From contig NZ_CP131935.1 of the NCBI RefSeq assembly GCF_030704305.1, forward strand, positions 2,232,001-2,296,000: DNA of 64,000 bases. The letters run 5' to 3'. Below are positions 19,675 to 30,237 of this stretch, in pieces. Position 1 is the stretch's first letter. Each line of letters begins with the position of its first letter. Source of the stretch: Massilia sp. R2A-15 (GTDB lineage Bacteria > Pseudomonadota > Gammaproteobacteria > Burkholderiales > Burkholderiaceae_D). Both the position numbers and the translations under genes were made by a program. The notes under the pieces are model-generated. The model ran no database searches. It saw only the letters and a list, made by a program, of their open reading frames with translations, and had not been told where the DNA came from.

Positions 19675-20235
19675 TCAGATGTTGCTGAGGTGGGCGCCCT
19701 TGGGCGGGGCGAAGTCGCCGATCTCGGAAATCATGCCGGCGATCTTTGCGTCGCGCGCCGTCAGGTGCAGGTCGGAGTACTGGTGGATCGCCCACTGCTC
19801 CGGCGCCAGCTCGATGTGCTTGCGCAGGATCGACTCGGTGCGCGCATCGTCGGCGCGCAGGCCCTCGACGATGATGTTGAGCGCATCGGGCCGTGCGCCC
19901 GGCGAAGCCGTCGCGTGCGACTTGTGGACCATGAAGCGCGCAGTCTCGCTGGCGTAGCGGCGCGTGCCGCTCAGGTAGAGGATCACGGCGATCGAGGCCA
20001 CCGCGCCGCCGTTGTACATGACGAATTCGACCGGCGCGTTGGACAGGAAGTTGTACAGGCACAGCCCGTCGCTGACGTAGCCGCCGTTCGACTGCACCAG
20101 AACGTGCGCCACGTCGATGCCCTCGTCGGTCATGTGCGACACCGCTTCGAACACCCGGTGCACCATATCGCTGTTGACGTCTCCCGAAAGGGTGTACCAC
20201 GCTTCTTTTTTTTCCTTGGCTTGATCTTCGCTCAT
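19675..20235 (-). CDS. ClpP-like (S14/SppA fold) serine protease
   Basis: 186 residues. Seen: a crotonase/ClpP fold with VLVQSNGGYVSDGL, the nucleophile region MYNGGAVASIAVILYLSG (Ser in the VASIA position of ClpP ASM), the probable catalytic His in FMVHKSHA, and an Asp candidate in LTARDAKIAGMI. It is diverged from housekeeping ClpP and not next to clpX or clpA, so it is probably an accessory ClpP-like hydrolase or degenerate ATP-independent protease. The start at 20235 gives MSEDQAKEKK. Partner unknown. Confidence 0.82.
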   Translation of the reverse strand: MSEDQAKEKKEAWYTLSGDVNSDMVHRVFEAVSHMTDEGIDVAHVLVQSNGGYVSDGLCLYNFLSNAPVEFVMYNGGAVASIAVILYLSGTRRYASETARFMVHKSHATASPGARPDALNIIVEGLRADDARTESILRKHIELAPEQWAIHQYSDLHLTARDAKIAGMISEIGDFAPPKGAHLSNI

Positions 20236-20346
20236 GGTCGTTTTACCCGCAAAGTGAATTCCTCATTCTAACAAATAGAGGTGCAGAAAGCCTTGCGCTG
20301 CCCCGCATTCGTGCGCGCCCCCGCCCTGCGCGCGGGCGCCGACAGG

Positions 20347-20375
20347 TTGACACTTCGGCCCTGCTGGCATATCCT
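20347..20375 (+). promoter_or_regulatory. Sigma70-type promoter of the gcv operon
   Basis: TTGACA at 20347-20352, a 17-nt spacer, then TATCCT at 20370-20375. Transcription would start near 20382, just before the glycine riboswitch. Confidence 0.7.
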
Positions 20376-20388
20376 CCACAGTCTTGAT

Positions 20389-20583
20389 CGGGAGAGGGCA
20401 GCCACGCGCTGCCGCCGAAGGGGCATCACCCAAAAACTCTCAGGCAAAAGGACCGGTCAGGGGTCGGCGCTGCACAGCGCCGCACCACACTCTGGAGAGC
20501 GGCCGCGGCGCACAGCCGGCGGCCCACCGAAGGGGCAGGCGGATGCATTGTCCGCTATCTCTCAGGTACCAAGGACAGAGGGG
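20389..20583 (+). ncRNA. Tandem glycine riboswitch (gcvT motif)
   Basis: Two consecutive aptamers carry the family's conserved blocks. Aptamer 1 (about 20389-20456) has GGGAGAGG, CCGAAGGGGCA, then CTCTCAGGCAAAAGGACC. Aptamer 2 (about 20491-20583) has CTCTGGAGAGC, CCGAAGGGGCAGG, then ATCTCTCAGGTACCAAGGACAG. A T6 run at 20636-20641 precedes gcvT and may belong to the expression platform, but I could not resolve an unambiguous terminator stem. Known role: glycine binding usually turns on the glycine cleavage genes that follow. This accounts for most of the 429-nt gap upstream of gcvT. Confidence 0.95.
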
Positions 20584-20664
20584 CGCGATTCACCATCGGA
20601 TTGGCTCGACACCGTCCCTTGCTGGTCGGCGGCCCTTTTTTGTTTACCTTGCCTCGAGGATTCC

Positions 20665-21789
20665 ATGACGCTTCAAGCGACCCCGCTCAATTCCGCACAC
20701 CGCGCCGCCGGCGCCAAGATGGTCGATTTCGGCGGCTGGGACATGCCCGTCAACTACGGTTCGCAGATCGAGGAACACCACGCCGTGCGCACCGACGTCG
20801 GCATGTTCGACGTGTCGCACATGTGCGTGGTCGATATCGAAGGCGCCAATGCGCGCTCGTTCCTGCGCGGCCTGCTGGCCAATAACGTCGACAAGCTGCA
20901 GGTGCCGGGCAAGGCCCTGTACTCGTGCATGCTCAATCCGCAGGGCTTCGTCATCGACGACCTGATCGTCTACTTCTTCCGCGAAGACTGGTTCCGCCTG
21001 GTCGTCAACGCCGGCACCGCGACCAAGGATATCGCCTGGATCAACGAGCAGAATGCGGCCACCGCCAGCGGCGTCACGATCACCCAACGCCGCGATGGCA
21101 GCGGAGCCGGCGCGATGGCGCTGATCGCCGTCCAGGGCCCGAACGCGCGCGCCAAGGTCTGGCAGGTGCTGCCGACCACGCAGGCCGCGTCCGAGCCGCT
21201 GAAACCGTTCAACGCCGTCATCGTCAAGGACACCGCGTTCGGCGAAGTGATGGTCGCGCGCACCGGTTACACCGGCGAAGACGGCTTCGAGCTGGCCTTC
21301 CCCGCCGACCAGGCCGAAGCGGCATGGAACGCGCTGGTCGCCGCCGGCGTCAAGCCCGCCGGCCTGGGCGCGCGCGACACGCTGCGCCTTGAAGCCGGCA
21401 TGAACCTGTACGGCCAGGACATGGACGAAACCGTCAACCCGCTCGACGCCGGCCTCGCATGGACCATCGACCTGGTGTCCGAGCGCGACTTCGTCGGCAA
21501 GGCCGCGCTGATCGCGATGGGCCAGAAGTTCCAGTTCCTCGGCCTGATCCTGCGCGAAAAAGGCGGCGTGCTGCGCGCGCACCAGAAGGTCGTCTCGGCG
21601 TCCGGCAGCACCGGCGAAATCACCAGCGGCACCTTCAGCCCGAGCATGCAGCAGGCCATCGCGCTGGCGCGCGTGCCGATGGACGTGGCGATCGGCGACA
21701 CCGTCAAGGTCGAAATCCGTGACAAGCAGCTGGCCGCCACCGTCGTGAAGCTGCCGTTCGTGCGAAACGGTAAAATCCTGGTTGCTTAA
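20665..21789 (+). CDS. gcvT: Glycine cleavage system T protein (aminomethyltransferase)
   Basis: Transfers the methylene carbon from the aminomethyl-lipoyl arm of H protein to tetrahydrofolate and releases ammonia. 374 residues, normal length. Seen: the N-terminal [21 protein letters not shown], the folate-binding core with [18 protein letters not shown], the [12 protein letters not shown] motif, [16 protein letters not shown], and the C-terminal barrel. The start is the ATG at 20665 with GAGGA four bases upstream. It lies directly behind the glycine riboswitch and is followed by gcvH. Confidence 0.97.
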   Translation: MTLQATPLNSAHRAAGAKMVDFGGWDMPVNYGSQIEEHHAVRTDVGMFDVSHMCVVDIEGANARSFLRGLLANNVDKLQVPGKALYSCMLNPQGFVIDDLIVYFFREDWFRLVVNAGTATKDIAWINEQNAATASGVTITQRRDGSGAGAMALIAVQGPNARAKVWQVLPTTQAASEPLKPFNAVIVKDTAFGEVMVARTGYTGEDGFELAFPADQAEAAWNALVAAGVKPAGLGARDTLRLEAGMNLYGQDMDETVNPLDAGLAWTIDLVSERDFVGKAALIAMGQKFQFLGLILREKGGVLRAHQKVVSASGSTGEITSGTFSPSMQQAIALARVPMDVAIGDTVKVEIRDKQLAATVVKLPFVRNGKILVA

Positions 21790-21802
21790 CTGATTAACAC
21801 CT

Positions 21803-21827
21803 GGGTCCGACCCCGCGGGTCAGACCC
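21803..21827. repeat. REP-like palindrome, variant copy 4 (gcvT-gcvH gap)
   Basis: GGGTC, C, GACCC, CGC, GGGTC, A, GACCC: the same arm/mismatch/centre design as the main family, but 25 bp with GACCC/GGGTC inner arms. It lies 13 nt after the gcvT stop and inside the operon, so it does not simply block transcription; it may tune the gcvT/gcvH mRNA ratio. Confidence 0.65.
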
Positions 21828-21855
21828 TAACCCCACTTACTTTGGAGCGAACAAT

Positions 21856-22236
21856 ATGAATATCCCAGCCGACCTGAAATACACCGAGTCCCACGAGTGG
21901 GTGCGCGCCGAAGCTGACGGCACCGTCACCGTCGGCATCACCGAGTACGCGCAGGACGCGCTGGGCGACATCGTGTTCGTCGAACTGCCGCAGGTCGGCA
22001 AGTCGTTCACCGCCGGCGACGACGCCGCGGTGGTCGAGTCGGTCAAGGCCGCCAGCGACATCTACGCGCCGCTGTCGGGCGAAGTCACCGCCGTCAACCA
22101 GGCCGTCGCCGACGCGCCCGAGTCGATCAACGCCGACGCCTACTCGGCATGGCTGTTCAAGCTGAAACCAAGCGACGCCAACGCGATCAACGGCCTGCTC
22201 GACGCCGGCGCCTACGGCAAGAACACCGCCGACTAA
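21856..22236 (+). CDS. gcvH: Glycine cleavage system H protein
   Basis: Lipoyl carrier shuttling the aminomethyl group between P and T proteins. 126 residues. Seen: the conserved [33 protein letters not shown], and the lipoyl-attachment motif [14 protein letters not shown] with Lys64. GGAGCG lies 8-9 bases before the ATG. An 86-nt gap to gcvP contains a strong hairpin (ACGGCG/CGCCGT arms, 22277-22294). Confidence 0.97.
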   Translation: MNIPADLKYTESHEWVRAEADGTVTVGITEYAQDALGDIVFVELPQVGKSFTAGDDAAVVESVKAASDIYAPLSGEVTAVNQAVADAPESINADAYSAWLFKLKPSDANAINGLLDAGAYGKNTAD

Positions 22237-22322
22237 TTTCCGGCAGTTCCCATCGCCCTCCTTCCCGACCCCGGCCACGGCGTTCGCGCGCCGTCGGCCA
22301 GCACTTTATTCTGGCCCATACA

Positions 22323-25196
<2,874 letters not shown>

Positions 25197-25199
25197 TCC

Positions 25200-26894
25200 T
25201 CATGCTCGCTTGGACGCGAGCCGCAGGTGCGGCCTGCGTCCTACCGCCCCGGCCCGCACGGCCGGCGGCAGCGGCAGCAGCGCCGCATCGTCGAGGGAAA
25301 ATCCGGCGACGGCGCGCGCCAGGCTCACGGCCTGGCGCTGCAGGCTTTCTGCCGCCGCCGCGGCCTCGGTGACCAACGCCGAGTTCTGCTGCGTCATCTG
25401 ATCCATCTGCACGATCGCCTGGCTCACTTCCAGGATGCCGGTCGCCTGTTCGGCGCTGGCGTGGCTGATCGCGCTGATGATCGAACCCACCTGCTGCACC
25501 GACGTGGCAATGTCGGCCATGCTGTGCCCCGCCTCCTGCACCGACGCGCTGCCGCCATCGATCTCCGCCACCGACAGCGCCACCAGTTCCCTGATCTCGC
25601 GCGCCGCCGTCGCCGCTTCCTGCGCCAGCGTGCGCACTTCCGACGCTACCTGGGCGAAGCCGCGCCCGTGGTCGCCCGCGCGCCCGGCCTCCACCGCCGC
25701 GTTCAGCGCCAGCATGCCGGTCTCGTTGGCGATGCGGTCGATGCGGCAGGCGATGGTCGCCACCTTGGCCGAGCTGCCCTTGATCGAGCGCATGGTGCCG
25801 ACCAGGCGCTCGACCAGGTCGCTGCCGCGCGTGGCCACGTTCGATGCGCTAGCGGCCAGCTGGTTGGCCACCTGGGCGCTGCGGGCGTTCTGGCTCACCA
25901 CGGCGTTGAGCTCCTCCATCGAGCTGGCGGTCTGCTGCAGCGAGCAGGCCTGCGCCTCGGTGCGGCTCGACAGGTCGGCGTTCCCGCGCGCCATCTGGCG
26001 CGAGGCGCTGTCGATCGAGCGCGCCGCTTCGAAGATGCCCTTGAGCGTCGCGTTCAGGTTGCGGATGCTGGTGTCGAGCACGCGCGAGGTTTCGGAGATT
26101 TCATCGTTGCCGTAGCGGCGTTCGCGCACCAGCAGGTTGCCGCTGGCCAGATCCACCGCGGCGTCGCCGATATCGGTGATCTCGCGCAGCAGCGAGCGCC
26201 GCACCGCCATCGTGATCGCCAGCGACAGCGCGATCGACAGCGCTACCACCAGCGGCATCACCGCCGCCATGACGCGGAAATCGGCGGCGGCGCTGTCCGA
26301 CGCCTGTTCGCTCAACTCCTGCTCGAGGCGCGACAGCTCGCCCAGGCGCAGCGCCACCACCTCGAACGCGCGCTCGGCCTTGGACATCGCGCTGGTGCTG
26401 GTGGACTGGTCGGGCCGGGCCAGGTCGATCACGTCGCGCACCGCCTTCAGGTAGGCCATGTGGGCGGCGTTGGCCTGCTCCACCAGGCGCCGCTCGACGC
26501 TGCCGCGCTCGGTCACGGCGGCCAGCGCGGCGAACTGGCGCCCGATGCCGGCGTGGCGCTGGTTGATGTCGCGCGCCAGCGCGTCCACGCGCGCCGCCGA
26601 AAAACTGGCGCTCATCCAGGAAAGCAGCTGGTAGATCTCGGTGTGGGCGTGCTGGGCCGCCTGCACCAGGCTGGCGGTGTCGCGCAGGTGGGCCGCGCGC
26701 TGCTGCACGATGGTGTCGAGCGAGCGGTTCTGGCGCACCATCGCATAATAGGCGCCGGCCGACAGCATGATCAGCAGCAGCAGCACGGCGCCCGGCGCGA
26801 GCAGCAATTTGGGGCCGATGCGCAGCTTCGACAGCATCTCCTGGCAGCTTCCAGGCAGGCGAGCGAGGCGGCCCGGGGCAAACTGGATCTTCAA
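25200..26894 (-). CDS. Methyl-accepting chemotaxis protein (TTG start)
   Basis: 564 residues. Seen: a membrane helix (about 30-50, LLLAPGAVLLLLIMLSAG), a four-helix-bundle-like periplasmic domain (about 52-205), a second helix (about 207-229), a HAMP-type linker, and a signalling domain with the tip [20 protein letters not shown]. The TTG at 26894 is favoured because GGAGGT lies exactly six bases upstream (26901-26906, near-perfect anti-SD match); an internal ATG at 26837 lacks this. The tip (RIANETGM) departs from the usual IAFQTNI, and there is no C-terminal xWxxF tether, so coupling may differ from the receptor at 17640. Confidence 0.9.
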   Translation of the reverse strand: MKIQFAPGRLARLPGSCQEMLSKLRIGPKLLLAPGAVLLLLIMLSAGAYYAMVRQNRSLDTIVQQRAAHLRDTASLVQAAQHAHTEIYQLLSWMSASFSAARVDALARDINQRHAGIGRQFAALAAVTERGSVERRLVEQANAAHMAYLKAVRDVIDLARPDQSTSTSAMSKAERAFEVVALRLGELSRLEQELSEQASDSAAADFRVMAAVMPLVVALSIALSLAITMAVRRSLLREITDIGDAAVDLASGNLLVRERRYGNDEISETSRVLDTSIRNLNATLKGIFEAARSIDSASRQMARGNADLSSRTEAQACSLQQTASSMEELNAVVSQNARSAQVANQLAASASNVATRGSDLVERLVGTMRSIKGSSAKVATIACRIDRIANETGMLALNAAVEAGRAGDHGRGFAQVASEVRTLAQEAATAAREIRELVALSVAEIDGGSASVQEAGHSMADIATSVQQVGSIISAISHASAEQATGILEVSQAIVQMDQMTQQNSALVTEAAAAAESLQRQAVSLARAVAGFSLDDAALLPLPPAVRAGAVGRRPHLRLASKRA

Positions 26895-27079
26895 GATATC
26901 ACCTCCCGGTTCAGCGAATCGGCGCGCGCCCGAGTTCGCGCGCGGGTATGATGGCGGTCATGGTGTCTGATGTGCGTATGCAATATTTCCAACACGCACA
27001 GGCCAATTTACCCCCATCGCGCCCGGCCGGTTTGCGCGCCGTCAAGGCGGGCCGGGCGCCGGCAAAAAAGAGGAAATGG

Positions 27080-27418
27080 ATGAATCGATCGGTCATTGCC
27101 GCGCTGCTGTCGGCCCTGGTGTTTCCCGGCGCCGGGCATTTCTACCTCAAGCGCCCGGCGCGCGCGCTGGCCTTCCTGCTGCCCGCCGCGGCGGCGGTGC
27201 TGTATTTTCTCGGGAAGGTGGCCGGCCAGGTCAGCGAGATGGTCGGCCTGGTGCAGTCGGGCGCCCTGGCGTTCGATCCGGTGGCGATCGGCGCCCGGCT
27301 GGAGCACAGCGGCATCGATTCGCCCATGATGACGATGGCGATCTGGGTGATGATCGCGTGCTGGATCGGCGCCATCGTCGACGCCGCGCTGCTCGGGCGC
27401 CCCGCCAGGCCGACGTGA
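27080..27418 (+). CDS. Small membrane protein with SALVFPGAGHFYLKR motif
   Basis: 112 residues from the ATG at 27080, with GAGGA five bases upstream; the open frame extends further upstream without a good start. Three hydrophobic segments are visible: about 4-18, 29-44 and 87-108. The N-terminal LVFPGAGHFYLKRPARALAF resembles the first part of TM2-like small membrane proteins; a family name cannot be assigned firmly. It lies 32 nt before a DUF3108 envelope protein gene on the same strand. Confidence 0.65.
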   Translation: MNRSVIAALLSALVFPGAGHFYLKRPARALAFLLPAAAAVLYFLGKVAGQVSEMVGLVQSGALAFDPVAIGARLEHSGIDSPMMTMAIWVMIACWIGAIVDAALLGRPARPT

Positions 27419-27450
27419 CAAGCCTTGAGCGTGGCGGCTACACTAGCGCC

Positions 27451-28404
27451 ATGAAAATCTTCGGGCTCATCGCGCGCGAGAAGCGCCTGCTGGCGCTGTG
27501 CGCAGCATCGGCGCTGCTCCACGCCGCGGTGCTGCTGTTCGGCCGTGTCGACCTGCGCGGCAGCCCTGCGGCGCCGGCCGCCCTGTCGGTCAGGCTGCAA
27601 GCCGCACCCGCGCCGTCCCCGCCAGCGCCACATGCGCCCCCTCCTCCGATCCGATCGACCGGCTCCGCGCCGGCGCCGATTACGCCCGCTCCGGCCGCCG
27701 CGCCCTCGGCCGCCGGCTGGAGCGCTGTGCCGGACAACGACGACAGCGCGGCCCAGCACGTGCCCGGGCGCCAGGCGGTGCAGCTGCCCCCGAGCGCATT
27801 GCTGGCGTACGCGGTGACCCGCAGCGCGCCCGGCCAGGCGCCCGCCGCGGCAGGCGCCGCGCAGCTCGAATGGCGTGTCACGCAAAGCGATTACCAGATG
27901 TCGATGCAGGGGGTGACCGGCACGCTGCAAAGCCGCGGCCAGCTGACCGACGCCGGCTTCGCGCCGCTGGAGGCGCGCGAAATCAGCGGCAGCGGCGGGA
28001 CCGACGCGGTGACCGCCTTCGACTGGGCTAAATCGCAGGTGCGCTTCGCGCGCGGCGCCGGAAACCTTGCCGGCGACGGCCAGGACCGGGCCTCGGTGCT
28101 GATGCTGCTGTCCGGGATCGGGCTGGCTGAACCGATGCAGGTGAAGGATGTGATGGAGTTCTTTGTCGCCGGCAGCGGCGCGGCGGGTACGGTGCGCTTC
28201 CAGGTCGTCGGACCCGAAAACCTCGACACGCCGCTCGGCGAAATCGCCAGCGTGCACCTGATGCAGTTGGTGCAGCCCGGCCAGGCCAGGCTCGATGTAT
28301 GGCTGGCGCCGGGCCATTCCTGGTATCCGGTGCAGCTGCGCGTGAGCGCGCCCGACGGCAGCGCCAGCACGCAATCGATTACCTCGATTACGCCGCTGCG
28401 CTGA
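27451..28404 (+). CDS. DUF3108 domain protein with TonB-like N terminus
   Basis: 317 residues. An N-terminal membrane anchor (about 14-32) is followed by a Pro/Ala-rich linker (about 45-105) and a beta-rich C-terminal DUF3108 region (about 135-315; WRVTQSDYQMSMQGVTGTLQSRG, TAFDWAKSQVRFARG, DVWLAPGHSWYPVQLRVS). The helix-Pro-linker layout resembles TonB and spans the periplasm. DUF3108 proteins are common in proteobacteria; function not established. A REP-like element (28415) separates it from the convergent prfC. Confidence 0.85.
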   Translation: MKIFGLIAREKRLLALCAASALLHAAVLLFGRVDLRGSPAAPAALSVRLQAAPAPSPPAPHAPPPPIRSTGSAPAPITPAPAAAPSAAGWSAVPDNDDSAAQHVPGRQAVQLPPSALLAYAVTRSAPGQAPAAAGAAQLEWRVTQSDYQMSMQGVTGTLQSRGQLTDAGFAPLEAREISGSGGTDAVTAFDWAKSQVRFARGAGNLAGDGQDRASVLMLLSGIGLAEPMQVKDVMEFFVAGSGAAGTVRFQVVGPENLDTPLGEIASVHLMQLVQPGQARLDVWLAPGHSWYPVQLRVSAPDGSASTQSITSITPLR

Positions 28405-28414
28405 AAAACAACAT

Positions 28415-28441
28415 GGGGCCGGGTCTGCGGGACCCGACCCC
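28415..28441. repeat. REP-like palindrome, variant copy 5
   Basis: 27 bp, GGGGCCGGGTC, then a TGCGG centre, then GACCCGACCCC. It lies between the convergent stops of the DUF3108 gene and prfC. The inner arms are CGGGTC/GACCCG rather than GGTCC/GGACC, a diverged family member. Confidence 0.7.
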
Positions 28442-28450
28442 AAAGCCGCA

Positions 28451-30127
28451 TTACCCCAGCTTGGCCGCGTGCTCGCGCGTGGCGTGGAAGGTCAGCTTCG
28501 GCCAGCGTTCCTCGGTCAGGCGCAGGTTGACGTTGGAGGTGGCCAGGTAGGCCAGATTGCCGGCCGCGTCGTAGGCGACGTTGTGGCCCAGCGCCGCTTC
28601 GAAGTCCGCCAGCACCCGCTTGTCGCCGCTGACCCAGCGCGCGCTGCTGATGCTCGAGCCTTCGAACACCGCGTCCACGCCGTACTCGTTGAGCAGGCGG
28701 CTGGCCACCACTTCGAACTGCAGCACGCCGACCGCGCCCAGGATCAGCTCGGCGCCCTGCACCGGCTTGAACACCTGCACCGCGCCCTCTTCGCCCAGCT
28801 GCTGCAAGCCCTTGTGCAGCTGCTTGATCTTCAGCGGATTGCGGATGCGCACCGAGCGGAAGAAGTCCGGCGCGAAGTATGGAATGCCGGTAAACGCCAG
28901 CATCTCGCCTTCCGAGAAGCTGTCGCCGATCTGCATGTTGCCGTGGTTCGGCAAGCCGATGATGTCGCCGGCGTAGGCTTCCTCGACCTGCTCGCGCGAC
29001 GAGGCCATGAACGTCACCACGGACGAGACCTTGATCTCGCGCCCGAGGCGCAGGTGCTTGACCTTCATGCCGCGCTCGAAGCGTCCCGAGCACACGCGCA
29101 GGAAGGCGATGCGGTCGCGGTGCGCCGGGTCCATGTTGGCCTGGATCTTGAAGACGAAGCCGGTGAACGGCTGCTCGGTCGGCGCCACCACCCGCACCGA
29201 CGCGTCGCGCCCGCGCGGGGCCGGCGCCCAGTCCACCAGCGCCGACAGGATCTCGCGCACGCCGAAGTTGTTGATCGCGGAACCGAAGAACACCGGAGTC
29301 TGGATGCCGGCCAGGAAGCGCTCCAGGTCGAACGGATGCGAGGCGCCATGCACCAGCTCCACTTCCATCTTGAGCTGCTCGATCTCGAGCGGGAACATGG
29401 CCTGCAGGCGCGGATTGTCGATGCCCTTGACGATCTCGTAGGCGCCGTCGGCCTTTTCCTCGCCCGCCTTGAACAGCATGATCTCGTCGCGCAGCAGGTG
29501 GTACACGCCGCGGAAGTTCTTGCCCATGCCGATCGGCCAGGTCACCGGCGCGCACTCGATCTTCAGCACGGATTCGAGTTCGTCGAGCAGTTCGAGCGGA
29601 TCGCGCGTCTCGCGGTCCATCTTGTTCATGAAGGTGACGATCGGCGTGTTGCGCATGCGGCACACGGCCAGCAGCTTGATCGTCTGCGCCTCGACGCCCT
29701 TGGCCGCGTCGATCACCATCAGGGCCGAGTCGACCGCGGTCAGCACCCGGTAGGTGTCTTCCGAGAAGTCCTGGTGGCCCGGGGTGTCGAGCAGGTTGAT
29801 GACGTGGTCGCGATGCTCGAACTGCATCACCGACGACGCCACCGAAATGCCGCGCTGCTTCTCGATCTCCATCCAGTCCGAGGTCGCGTGGCGGCCGCTC
29901 TTCCTGGCCTTGACCGTGCCGGCCATCTGGATCGCGCCCGAGAACAGCAGCAGCTTTTCGGTCAGCGTGGTCTTGCCGGCGTCGGGGTGGGAGATGATGC
30001 CGAAGGTGCGGCGGCGCGCGACTTCACGCGCGATCGTCGCCGGCAGCTTGCGCGAACCGTCGGAAGACTGCTCGGCTGGAGCGGCGTCGGGCAGTTCGGT
30101 ATTGGGGGTGTCGGAATCGTTGGACAT
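28451..30127 (-). CDS. prfC: Peptide chain release factor 3
   Basis: GTPase that recycles RF1/RF2 from the ribosome after termination. 558 residues from the ATG at 30127. Seen: G1 SHPDAGKTT (about 46-54), G2 region [15 protein letters not shown]3 [11 protein letters not shown], and G4 NKMD in FMNKMDRET. The RF3-specific C-terminal domains follow ([16 protein letters not shown]). The first about 35 residues are an acidic Ser/Pro extension, common in this lineage. Stands alone; pilY1 is 110 nt downstream on the same strand. Confidence 0.97.
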   Translation of the reverse strand: MSNDSDTPNTELPDAAPAEQSSDGSRKLPATIAREVARRRTFGIISHPDAGKTTLTEKLLLFSGAIQMAGTVKARKSGRHATSDWMEIEKQRGISVASSVMQFEHRDHVINLLDTPGHQDFSEDTYRVLTAVDSALMVIDAAKGVEAQTIKLLAVCRMRNTPIVTFMNKMDRETRDPLELLDELESVLKIECAPVTWPIGMGKNFRGVYHLLRDEIMLFKAGEEKADGAYEIVKGIDNPRLQAMFPLEIEQLKMEVELVHGASHPFDLERFLAGIQTPVFFGSAINNFGVREILSALVDWAPAPRGRDASVRVVAPTEQPFTGFVFKIQANMDPAHRDRIAFLRVCSGRFERGMKVKHLRLGREIKVSSVVTFMASSREQVEEAYAGDIIGLPNHGNMQIGDSFSEGEMLAFTGIPYFAPDFFRSVRIRNPLKIKQLHKGLQQLGEEGAVQVFKPVQGAELILGAVGVLQFEVVASRLLNEYGVDAVFEGSSISSARWVSGDKRVLADFEAALGHNVAYDAAGNLAYLATSNVNLRLTEERWPKLTFHATREHAAKLG

Positions 30128-30205
30128 AATCGAGCCCTTGCATTGGCCCTGGAAACAGAAAACCCTCGATTTTACCGATTCCGCGCCCTTCCGTGTGAAA
30201 TTTCC

Positions 30206-30230
30206 GTGCCGGGCGCGCACCGCCCGGCAC
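30206..30230 (-). other. Strong hairpin at the 3' end of the pilin operon
   Basis: GTGCCGGGCG and CGCCCGGCAC arms (10 bp) around a five-base loop, starting eight bases after the pilY1 stop. There is no T-tract, so it is more likely an mRNA 3'-end stabiliser or a Rho-associated element than a classical intrinsic terminator. Confidence 0.55.
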
Positions 30231-30237
30231 GAACACG

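Noticed and set aside
20281-20664. N-terminal extension of gcvT through the upstream open frame
   Set aside because: This stretch is the promoter and riboswitch; the ATG at 20665 has a ribosome binding site and matches the family start.
22149-22322. Extended gcvP start inside gcvH
   Set aside because: The open frame continues by chance; the conserved N terminus begins at the ATG at 22323.
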